From Methanobacteriota archaeon (lineage in GTDB: Archaea > Thermoplasmatota > Poseidoniia > Poseidoniales > Poseidoniaceae): DNA of 32,749 nt. The stretch lies in the NCBI GenBank assembly GCA_002699425.1, contig PABV01000035.1, positions 2,701 through 35,449 of the forward strand, in the 5' to 3' direction. The position numbers and the translations under genes were made by a program. The notes beneath the pieces are model-generated. The model had not been told where the DNA came from, made no database searches, and saw nothing but the letters and a program-made list of their open reading frames with translations. Positions 26,946-32,749 of the stretch are shown piece by piece. Position 1 is the first letter of the stretch, and every line of letters starts with the position of its first letter.

Positions 26946-27527
26946 TCAACGTTTGAGCATCCATCCCACAAACACGATTTCGATTGCTACCAGCACAAAG
27001 AGAAAACCACTACCACCACTAATGTGGGCTTCGTAGGTGAGATCAAAATCACCACTGTAATCTTGTCCTTGTTGGGCCTCTATTTGTGAGAATGGAGGTG
27101 GAAATCCATCATCTTCATCGTCATCTTCTTGAGTATCTTCAGGGCCACCTACTAGGATGTGGATGGCTTGACCATCTGGTTGCCATGCAAGTGCATCGCC
27201 GGTTCCAGGTCCTCCTGCTACGAAGGAGATTTGGCTATCGCATGCAACGACTTCGGCACCGTTATATGCCGTACTTTTTTCTAACCCAGCATAGGTTTCT
27301 TCATTGATTATTCCTATCCAAACGGTGCTGTCACTCCATGTCAGATCTAAATCAACATCAACCAAAGCTCCCGAAGACGGAATTGATACAGGCTCAGAGG
27401 TTACTGCACAAATACCATCTGAGGGTTTGGGAATATCTTCAATCGTATCGCTGACAGTCCATCCTATCAATGATCCAATAATCAATACACCAATTAACAG
27501 AGATATGATAGATTTGAATGCGGACAC
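26946..27527 (-). CDS. Small two-TM protein with acidic linker
   Basis: From a GTG at 27527 the protein has 193 residues. It has an N-terminal signal-anchor (about 5-25), an extracytoplasmic beta-rich domain with two Cys (ICAVTSEP and VACDSQ), and an acidic stretch EDTQEDDDEDDG near residue 135. A C-terminal TM (about 172-190) ends WMLKR. No family is recognised. The frame is open upstream to a TTG at 27587, which would overlap the dinB leader. The GTG is preferred because it starts right at the hydrophobic segment, and a CAAATAAAG stretch (27543-27551) lies about 20-25 bases before it. It ends directly against the serA-like stop. Confidence 0.65.
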   Translation of the reverse strand: MSAFKSIISLLIGVLIIGSLIGWTVSDTIEDIPKPSDGICAVTSEPVSIPSSGALVDVDLDLTWSDSTVWIGIINEETYAGLEKSTAYNGAEVVACDSQISFVAGGPGTGDALAWQPDGQAIHILVGGPEDTQEDDDEDDGFPPPFSQIEAQQGQDYSGDFDLTYEAHISGGSGFLFVLVAIEIVFVGWMLKR

Positions 27528-27599
27528 AGTTATTCCAAGGGGCTTTATTTGATAAGTTTGACAATCAAATTCAAAGACCTCAGACAATTTTTATGCTTC

Positions 27600-28721
27600 A
27601 TGGCAAAACGTATTCTGATCCATTGTGATCTTGATGCGTTCTTTGCTTCGGTTGAAACTATTCACCATCACCTCGATGAGAGTCGTCCGCTCATCATAGG
27701 CTCAGATCCGCAAAATGGTCATGGAAGAGGCATTGTTTCAACTTGTAATTATGCGGCCAGAAAGTTTGGTGTTCGTTCGGCCATGCCGATTTCTGAAGCT
27801 TGGCGTCGATGTCCTGGTCCTCCAATGGGTGAGGCGATCTACATGCAAGGAACGAGAGGACTGTATGCTCGTGCGAGTAGGAAAGTGATGCAAATCTTAC
27901 AAAGTGTTGGTGGACCATTCGAAAAAGCATCTATTGATGAAGCATACATGGACGTTACAGAAGCGGTTGGAGGTGATTGGGATCAAGCCATCAAATGTTG
28001 TACTGATTTACAACAAGAAATACATGCCAGTTTGGGACTTACCGCATCATTTGGAATTGGTCAAACCAGGATTCTTGCCAAAATGGGTAGTGAAGTGAAC
28101 AAACCAAATGGAATACATCGAACGCTACCTGACGAAATTGAATCATTCCTGGGTCCTCGCAGTTTGAGAGAAATACCCGGTATTGGACCTAAAACCTCCA
28201 CAAAACTTGCTGAATGGGGCATTGAAACCATTGGTGATGCGATGCAAGAGGGGATTCTAACCCTTGGAAGGCATGTTTCAGAACGCTTTGCTGAATGGCT
28301 TTTTCAAGTCATTGAAGGTGAATCAAGTAATGATGTGAGTCTTTTACGTAGTCGAAAGTCAATTGGAAAAGAAACGACTTTTCCTAAGGATTTGATGGAT
28401 GAAGAACTCGTTCTTGAACACTTAGATTCACTGGTCATAAAAGTCATGGAAAAGGCAAGGAAAGAAGGCATATCTGGTCGACTTGGAGAAGTTAAAATCC
28501 GCTACAAAGGATTTGAAACACACTCGTATGGTAAAAGTATTCCAGTAGCGATGGATGACGTTGATGTATTTTTACGAATAAGTCGACAATTATTCGCACA
28601 TTTTGTGCAATCTGGTAGGCCGATTCGATTGATTGGATTTAGATTGGGTAACCTCTTTCAAAGTTCAATTAAGCAAACCACACTCGACCAAATTCTTGAC
28701 GCGAGCCTCGAAGAAGAATAA
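27600..28721 (+). CDS. dinB: Y-family DNA polymerase IV (DinB/Dpo4-like)
   Basis: A translesion polymerase for damaged templates. The start MAKRILIHCDLDAFFASVE is the canonical DinB N-terminus with the first catalytic Asp, and SIDEAYMDVT holds the Asp-Glu pair. The helix-hairpin-helix thumb motif EIPGIGPKTSTKLAEWGI is at about residues 190-207. The little-finger domain fills the C-terminus to 373 residues. No recognisable PCNA-interacting peptide is seen at the very end (ILDASLEEE). The ATG at 27600 gives the family start; in-frame sequence upstream to 27549 is not conserved. Confidence 0.95.
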   Translation: MAKRILIHCDLDAFFASVETIHHHLDESRPLIIGSDPQNGHGRGIVSTCNYAARKFGVRSAMPISEAWRRCPGPPMGEAIYMQGTRGLYARASRKVMQILQSVGGPFEKASIDEAYMDVTEAVGGDWDQAIKCCTDLQQEIHASLGLTASFGIGQTRILAKMGSEVNKPNGIHRTLPDEIESFLGPRSLREIPGIGPKTSTKLAEWGIETIGDAMQEGILTLGRHVSERFAEWLFQVIEGESSNDVSLLRSRKSIGKETTFPKDLMDEELVLEHLDSLVIKVMEKARKEGISGRLGEVKIRYKGFETHSYGKSIPVAMDDVDVFLRISRQLFAHFVQSGRPIRLIGFRLGNLFQSSIKQTTLDQILDASLEEE

Positions 28722-28737
28722 TGTATTCCAATATTTC

Positions 28738-29367
28738 TCAATTCACTGGAACTGGAGGTCCTTGAAAGAGAAAACCAATCCACAATAGAGTTAACAGAAT
28801 ACCACTGACCGTGAAAATTCTCTTTCCAATCTTTGGATCGGTGAAATAGTCGTTTAATCGATGACCAAAGAAGGTCCAACCGATCATAGCAGAAACACAA
28901 ACTGTAAGCGAAATGAATACAATGATGCCAATTCCAATCATGCCTCCGCCAAATGGTTGCATAAATTGAGACATCATGATGATGATGAAGGCCCATTCTT
29001 TTCCATTGACATATTGCATCAGTATACCCGTTTTGAGGCCAAGTAGAGCCTCGTTTTTATCCACAACAATCTTGCTGGGATTAATTCTAAACATCGCCAA
29101 GGCCATGAGGGCTAAAAAAACCATCCCAATCCAATGTAATACTTGTAATGCCTTTGCGTTATCTTCAAGATTATGAACGAGAATTCCCACAAATAACTCT
29201 ATTGAAATGAATCCGATTACCATGCCACCAATGAGTTTGATGTTGCTTTTTCTTCCAAATAGTCCACTATGGGTGAAACAAGTCAATGCATTGGGACCGG
29301 GGGTGATCAAGCCGATTCCCAAAAGAATCAAGATCTCAATTAAAGCAGTAAATGCATCCACAGACAT
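28738..29367 (-). CDS. LysE/RhtB family amino-acid exporter
   Basis: The protein has 209 residues with about six hydrophobic helices. The LysE-type N-terminal motif GIGLITPGPNAL (about residues 17-28) fits the G-x3-G-x-GPN pattern. Helix 3 and the long basic-Asp loop (FRINPSKIVVDKNEAL) also fit, as do TM4-TM6 with GWTFFGHRL. These transporters export amino acids or related compounds; the substrate is not readable. It stands alone, converging on dinB with a 16-base gap. Confidence 0.87.
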   Translation of the reverse strand: MSVDAFTALIEILILLGIGLITPGPNALTCFTHSGLFGRKSNIKLIGGMVIGFISIELFVGILVHNLEDNAKALQVLHWIGMVFLALMALAMFRINPSKIVVDKNEALLGLKTGILMQYVNGKEWAFIIIMMSQFMQPFGGGMIGIGIIVFISLTVCVSAMIGWTFFGHRLNDYFTDPKIGKRIFTVSGILLTLLWIGFLFQGPPVPVN

Positions 29368-29498
29368 TTCACCAAAGACTACTCCATAAGATTTCAGTAT
29401 TGATGGAAGGAATATAAGTTATTTTGTCATATATTTTTGGTAAGGAAAACTGGTTGAGTTTAAATTGATGAACAGTAAGCACCAATCGAGGCCAAGAT

Positions 29499-29921
29499 AT
29501 GTCATCAGTCGATATGCTCATTGAAAAACTAAATCAAGCACTTGCTTTTGAATTACGTGCAATAAACATGTATGCGCATTATGCAGCCTATGTTAATGGC
29601 ATTCATCGAATCCATCTCAATCCTCTATTTACTACTGAAGCAACCGAATCCATTCAACACGCCAATATTGTTAGGGGAGCAATTGTAAAATTAGGTGGTA
29701 TTTGTGTAACAGAAAGGCATGATTCAGAGATTGTTCATACGGAGAATTACAACGAGATGCTAAAATTTGCTCTAGATACTGAAAAGTATGCAAGTGAATT
29801 ATACCACGGGATATTGCAGAGTGTTGAACAAATAGGCGATGATGAACTTTTTGACTCCATTGAAGGTATTTATTTCTCCGAACTGCGAAGCATTGAAGAA
29901 ATGCGGATGTTAATCCAATAA
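29499..29921 (+). CDS. Ferritin-like / bacterioferritin-like diiron protein
   Basis: The protein has 140 residues, predicted all-helical with a four-helix bundle pattern. Carboxylate/His positions recur as in bacterioferritin/Dps-like proteins: E18 (LAFELRAINMYAHY), E47/E50 and H54 (ATESIQHAN), E95 (DTEKYASELY) and E128 (YFSELRSIEE). The E-to-H spacing in helix 2 is one residue longer than in classical Bfr, so the exact ligand set needs an alignment. A role in iron storage or oxidative protection is likely. A TTTAAATT box near 29459 could be its promoter. No TTTAGG palindrome lies upstream, but the gene sits directly before the iron-type operator array. Confidence 0.8.
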   Translation: MSSVDMLIEKLNQALAFELRAINMYAHYAAYVNGIHRIHLNPLFTTEATESIQHANIVRGAIVKLGGICVTERHDSEIVHTENYNEMLKFALDTEKYASELYHGILQSVEQIGDDELFDSIEGIYFSELRSIEEMRMLIQ

Positions 29922-29967
29922 GTCCGTCATTCAAATTGATTTTGAATTCGGCAACCACTGGCTAGGT

Positions 29968-29983
29968 TTTAGGGAAGCCTAAA
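29968..29983. promoter_or_regulatory. DtxR/IdeR-like operator 1
   Basis: TTTAGG-GAAG-CCTAAA, perfect 6-bp arms. The half-site resembles the TTAGG/CCTAA core of DtxR/IdeR metal-repressor sites. Confidence 0.65.
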
Positions 29984-29992
29984 TTTATATAT
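29984..29992 (+). promoter_or_regulatory. TATA box 1 between operators 1 and 2
   Basis: TTTATATAT follows operator 1 directly. The expected start is near 30015, at the end of operator 2. Confidence 0.5.
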
Positions 29993-29999
29993 GGCAATA

Positions 30000-30015
30000 T
30001 TTAGGTGACCCTAAA
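30000..30015. promoter_or_regulatory. DtxR/IdeR-like operator 2
   Basis: TTTAGG-TGAC-CCTAAA, perfect arms, exactly 32 bases after operator 1. Confidence 0.65.
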
Positions 30016-30016
30016 T

Positions 30017-30024
30017 TAATATAT
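30017..30024 (+). promoter_or_regulatory. TATA box 2 between operators 2 and 3
   Basis: TAATATAT occupies the same offset in the second 32-bp module as TATA box 1 does in the first. The expected start is near 30047, leaving a leader of about 37 bases to the ATG at 30085. Confidence 0.55.
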
Positions 30025-30031
30025 GATGGTT

Positions 30032-30047
30032 TTTAGGCCCCCCTAAT
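30032..30047. promoter_or_regulatory. DtxR/IdeR-like operator 3
   Basis: TTTAGG-CCCC-CCTAAT, one mismatch in the arms, again 32 bases after the previous operator. It overlaps the predicted start from TATA box 2. Confidence 0.55.
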
Positions 30048-30053
30048 CTGGGA

Positions 30054-30069
30054 GTTAGGGCTCCCTAAA
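30054..30069. promoter_or_regulatory. DtxR/IdeR-like operator 4
   Basis: GTTAGG-GCTC-CCTAAA, one mismatch in the arms, 22 bases after operator 3 and just before the ribosome-binding site AAGGAAG (30071-30077). Confidence 0.5.
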
Positions 30070-30084
30070 AAAGGAAGTGAAAAA

Positions 30085-32283
30085 ATGAAAACAAAAATAA
30101 TTATGACCGTTATGATGCTCTTTAGTGCAGCATTTATTGGTTGTTTAGGCGAGGATGAGAGTGTATCAGATAGTAGTTCTGATGTTATAGAAAAGTGCCA
30201 AGGAGATAAACTTGTGATTGCATATGATGTGAAAGATGATATGACTGCTGATTCTCTGGACAACCCAAACAGAATTTCTGAATACTTGTGTGAAAAATTG
30301 GGAATGGATGTTTCAATCTATGATGTAGGTAGTACAGGTATTGCCATGGAAGCACTCCGATTCGGTAATGCAGATATTGCCATGAACATTGACGGCGGTC
30401 CTGCTTGGGTTGGTTGGAATGCCTATGGCTTGGAAGTCATGGCTGCAGATACAAAAGATGATGGTAGAGCATATTACGATGCACATGCTTGGGTTCATGC
30501 AGATTCAGAGATGGCGCTAGCCGCAAAGGATAACGATCCCACAACAGATCCGTTTGCATTATTGCAAGGAAAAACATCTTGCCATACAGGATGGTTAAAA
30601 TCAGCAGGCATGTTGATGCCTATGGGTTACCTCATCGGAAACGGATATGCAAACGTCGTTGGAGATATGAACGAAACCGAAACTCTACGAGGAACAATCA
30701 ACGATTTCTTTGACGGAAGTAAAAGTAATGGCAATCCAGCCTCAATTCCAGATTCTGGAGCTCTATACTCTGGATACTCGGGTGCATTAGAATGCTTGAG
30801 CAGTGGATATGGAGACGTCGCATTTGCTAAAGACTCAACTGTAGGTAGTTATTGTAACAATGAAGTAGCTACTGACAATGAAGAATGGTGTTTGGATGTT
30901 GATAACTACTATGCTCTACCAAAATTCGGTTCTTCTCCAAGTCACTCTGTGATGTTTAATGACGATGTGCTAGATGATGACAAGGAAGAAAAAATTAGAA
31001 ATGCCCTTGTGCAAATGGAGAACGATTCTCAGGGTCTGAAGATTTTGCAGGAAGTACTTGGTACTGATTCCATGGTATCGACAGACGCAAACACACACTT
31101 AGGGACGTATGGAAATGCTCTACAAAACATTCCAGGAATCTCAAGCAAATATGGCAACGCATTTGTCGATGGCGCAGCAACTGCTCCAATAAAATCGACA
31201 ATCAACATTGCATATTATCTGGCCGATGATTCCTCTGCCAATGCAAATGCGATTGGTATGGCTGATCGATTGGCAAGCGATTTAGGAGTAAATGTAAACC
31301 TGTATGATGTATCTTCTGAGGGGATGATTGTCCAAGCACTAAGGTTTGGTCAGGCGGATATTGGATTCATGGAAGGGGGTCCAGCATGGATTGGATGGAA
31401 AGAATATGACTTATCCGTCCTAGCAGTTGAAACAACCACTTCTTCAGGCGACACTTATTACAACGCCTCTGCATGGGTGCTAGCAAACTCAACAATGGCT
31501 CAATACCATCTTGACGATGATCCAACTACCGATCCGTTTTCTGAATTAGCAGGAAAAACCTCTTGCCACACTGGCTGGTTAAAGTCTGCTGGTATGTTGA
31601 TGCCAATGGGATACCTTATCGGAAATGGATACGTAAATCCTGTCGGAGATGCAGATGATATCAATTCTCTCAGAAATACCATTGATGCTCACTTTGATGG
31701 TTCCACAAGTAACGGAAATGCAGCCTCTATTCCTGAATCAGGTGCTCTATATTCTGGTTACGGCGGAGCAATTGAGTGTTTGAGTAGCGGTTATGGTGAC
31801 GTGGCTTTTGCGAAGGGCGATGACTTTAGCACTGTTGACAAATACTGCAACAATGACAATGCTTCAGATAACGAAGAATGGTGTTTGCCAATCGGGGATT
31901 ACGTGCAGTTGCCTTCTTGGGGCCAATCTCCAAGTCATCCAGTAATGTATAATTCTGAAAAGCTAGATGTACATACAAGAAATGCAATTCTGAATGCAAT
32001 GTTAAGTTGGAATGATGAGATGTGGGTTCAGGATTACGCAATTGGTGGCCAAACGTATACTGGATGTTACAATACTGTGACTCATGTGGTTGCAGATATC
32101 CCCCAAGTTCAATGTGGTGGAGAAATTTTGTCAACTGTAACTTCAAAGGGCTACGGTCTAAAAGCAGGGAATAGTCAAAATCACTTAGGAAGTTACTCCA
32201 GTCTTCTTGCTGCCATACCTGGTCTCTCCGAATATTTCCATGGAGAGAAGTATGGAATCGATGACGCAGAAAATTCCGCTTAA
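30085..32283 (+). CDS. Bilobal transferrin-like lipoprotein (iron ABC substrate-binding candidate)
   Basis: The protein has 732 residues. The signal MKTKIIMTVMMLFSAAFIGC ends in a lipobox, so Cys20 is probably lipidated. Two tandem homologous lobes follow (about 35-365 and 370-725). Each carries motifs known from animal transferrins: GKTSCHTG, a Y-S-G-Y-x-G-A-x-E-C-L block running into GDVAFAK, and SPSH. Residues matching the Fe(III) ligands Asp/Tyr/Tyr/His are D103, Y131, Y231, H287 in lobe 1 and E430, Y459, Y559, H618 in lobe 2. Anion-site Thr is kept (T168, T496) and Arg is Lys (K172, K500). Cys166/Cys237 match a transferrin disulfide. An alternative is a PhnD-like phosphonate binder of the same fold. 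The ABC ATPase downstream and iron-type operators upstream support iron uptake. Confidence 0.8.
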   Translation: MKTKIIMTVMMLFSAAFIGCLGEDESVSDSSSDVIEKCQGDKLVIAYDVKDDMTADSLDNPNRISEYLCEKLGMDVSIYDVGSTGIAMEALRFGNADIAMNIDGGPAWVGWNAYGLEVMAADTKDDGRAYYDAHAWVHADSEMALAAKDNDPTTDPFALLQGKTSCHTGWLKSAGMLMPMGYLIGNGYANVVGDMNETETLRGTINDFFDGSKSNGNPASIPDSGALYSGYSGALECLSSGYGDVAFAKDSTVGSYCNNEVATDNEEWCLDVDNYYALPKFGSSPSHSVMFNDDVLDDDKEEKIRNALVQMENDSQGLKILQEVLGTDSMVSTDANTHLGTYGNALQNIPGISSKYGNAFVDGAATAPIKSTINIAYYLADDSSANANAIGMADRLASDLGVNVNLYDVSSEGMIVQALRFGQADIGFMEGGPAWIGWKEYDLSVLAVETTTSSGDTYYNASAWVLANSTMAQYHLDDDPTTDPFSELAGKTSCHTGWLKSAGMLMPMGYLIGNGYVNPVGDADDINSLRNTIDAHFDGSTSNGNAASIPESGALYSGYGGAIECLSSGYGDVAFAKGDDFSTVDKYCNNDNASDNEEWCLPIGDYVQLPSWGQSPSHPVMYNSEKLDVHTRNAILNAMLSWNDEMWVQDYAIGGQTYTGCYNTVTHVVADIPQVQCGGEILSTVTSKGYGLKAGNSQNHLGSYSSLLAAIPGLSEYFHGEKYGIDDAENSA

Positions 32284-32312
32284 AGTGTAAATTACTTGAA
32301 TTTTTGACAAAT

Positions 32313-32519
32313 ATGTGGGCAGCCGATTCAATACCACCGTCCTCTGGTATTGGATCGGCTGCAATTAATTGGCACAGTAAGTTACACAGAACACGATTAG
32401 ATAATCACTCAATTGAAATAGAAGAGGCAATGGCAACAAAACACTCACAATACTCTTCTGCCGACTGGAACAGTAATTACCAAATTTCGGATAAAATAGA
32501 CTGGATGAACATAAATTAG
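32313..32519 (+). CDS. Doubtful small ORF, 68 aa
   Basis: An open frame starting MWAADSIPPSSGIGSAA and ending KIDWMNIN fills the gap between the transferrin-like gene and the ABC ATPase, ending 12 bases before the latter. Its first 17 codons coincide with the long inverted repeat, which makes the peptide itself near-palindromic. It is polar, without TM or Cys, and matches nothing I know. It may be an untranslated spacer. Confidence 0.25.
   Translation: MWAADSIPPSSGIGSAAINWHSKLHRTRLDNHSIEIEEAMATKHSQYSSADWNSNYQISDKIDWMNIN
32319..32362. repeat. 44-nt inverted repeat (18-bp stem) inside the iron operon
   Basis: Left arm GCAGCCGAT-T-CAATACCA and right arm TGGTATTG-G-ATCGGCTGC pair over 18 positions, with one U-G wobble and an 8-base loop. 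It lies 35 bases after the stop of the transferrin-like gene. It could stabilise the upstream mRNA 3' end, attenuate readthrough or act as a DNA site. Confidence 0.7.
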
Positions 32520-32531
32520 CAGAGGCCTGAG

Positions 32532-32749
32532 ATGTCTGAACCAATAGATGTACATGTGCAACTCAGAAACCTTTCTGTTGGTTATGATTCAGATTTAATT
32601 TCTGGAATCAATCAGGTCGTCAAATCTGGTGAAATAATTTCAATAGTCGGGGTATCTGGGATCGGAAAAACCACTTTACTACGGACGATAGCAGGATTAA
32701 TCCAACCGTTATCTGGTGAGGTTAGTACTCTGGTTCCAAAAAGAGGAGG
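32532..32749 (+). CDS. ABC transporter ATP-binding protein (N-terminal part)
   Basis: The first 72 residues of an ABC ATPase run off the window. MSEPIDVHVQLRNLSVGYDS is the usual first strand, and the Walker A motif GVSGIGKTT (residues 40-48) is followed by LLRTIAGLIQPLSGEV. The Walker A has V and I where most have P and C/S, a mild variation. The pattern fits the importer ATPases of the nitrate/sulfonate/iron type. As the next gene after the lipoprotein it is probably its transport ATPase; a permease is expected beyond the edge. Confidence 0.9.
   Translation, partial: MSEPIDVHVQLRNLSVGYDSDLISGINQVVKSGEIISIVGVSGIGKTTLLRTIAGLIQPLSGEVSTLVPKRG

Noticed and set aside
29968-30063. Direct repeats at 32-base spacing as a CRISPR array
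   Set aside because: Units abut without unique spacers, the conserved part is a palindrome plus a TATA box, and the array sits directly before a gene. A promoter/operator array explains it.
30995-32146. Minus-strand open frames opposite the transferrin-like gene
   Set aside because: Short shadows of a repeated, strongly constrained plus-strand gene.
30085-32283. Plain PhnD phosphonate-binding protein
   Set aside because: The fold superfamily is shared, but the ordered SCHTG, GYxGAxECL, GDVAF and PSH motifs and the ligand-like residues in both lobes fit transferrin better. No phn genes are seen. Kept as an alternative in the entry.
1-32749. Insertion sequences, transposases, integrases or prophage genes
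   Set aside because: None recognised in any frame, and no terminal inverted repeats flanking a gene were noticed.

Overview
The window reads as archaeal chromosome, most likely a planktonic Marine Group II (Poseidoniia, Thermoplasmatota) genome or a close relative. The domain is clear. There is an rpo7 - spt4 - rps24e - rps27ae cluster, an archaeal-type alanyl-tRNA synthetase, a DtdA/GEK1-type D-aminoacyl-tRNA deacylase, an HVO_0476-type zinc-finger protein and TATA-type promoters. The lineage is inferred from the mix of very large secreted repeat proteins, lipoproteins and bacterial-looking genes (RmuC, LysE, proline dehydrogenase, ETHE1-like). Genes are tightly packed on both strands, many adjacent genes touch or overlap, and no gene-free stretch exceeds about 300 bases.

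Layout. 1-5159 (minus) is most of a giant secreted protein with an FG-GAP-like N-terminus and CARDB/Ig-like repeats; its C-terminus lies outside the window. 5399-6662 (plus) is the transcription/ribosomal cluster. 6664-10335 holds a propeller-like hypothetical, DtdA, proline dehydrogenase and the HVO_0476-like protein. 10414-15369 holds a methyltransferase, a three-gene minus-strand operon (zinc-ribbon membrane protein, SufS-like cysteine desulfurase, membrane-anchored subtilase) and an HMA-DUF4396 metal membrane protein. These last two transcription units diverge from one shared TATA element. 15380-17074 is a membrane protein with a GIDE-like domain. tRNA-Ser(GGA) and tRNA-Thr(GGT) follow, then a 57-residue coiled-coil protein, RtcB, AlaRS, a Nudix/RmuC pair, an ETHE1-like metallo-beta-lactamase, a polytopic membrane protein, a SerA-like dehydrogenase, a small two-TM protein, a DinB-type polymerase and a LysE-type exporter.

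The most interesting part is 29499-32749. A ferritin-like protein is followed by a promoter with four TTTAGG-N4-CCTAAA palindromes (DtxR/IdeR-like). Two of them form a tandemly duplicated 32-bp operator+TATA module. The promoter drives a 732-residue lipoprotein made of two tandem lobes. Each lobe carries recognisable transferrin signatures (SCHTG, GDVAFAK, SPSH) and residues matching the Asp/Tyr/Tyr/His iron ligands of animal transferrin, with Asp replaced by Glu in lobe 2. A near-perfect 44-nt inverted repeat lies between this gene and an ABC ATPase that runs off the window. I read this as an iron-regulated uptake locus using a bilobal, transferrin-like substrate-binding lipoprotein. The homology call is from motif recognition, not a database search.
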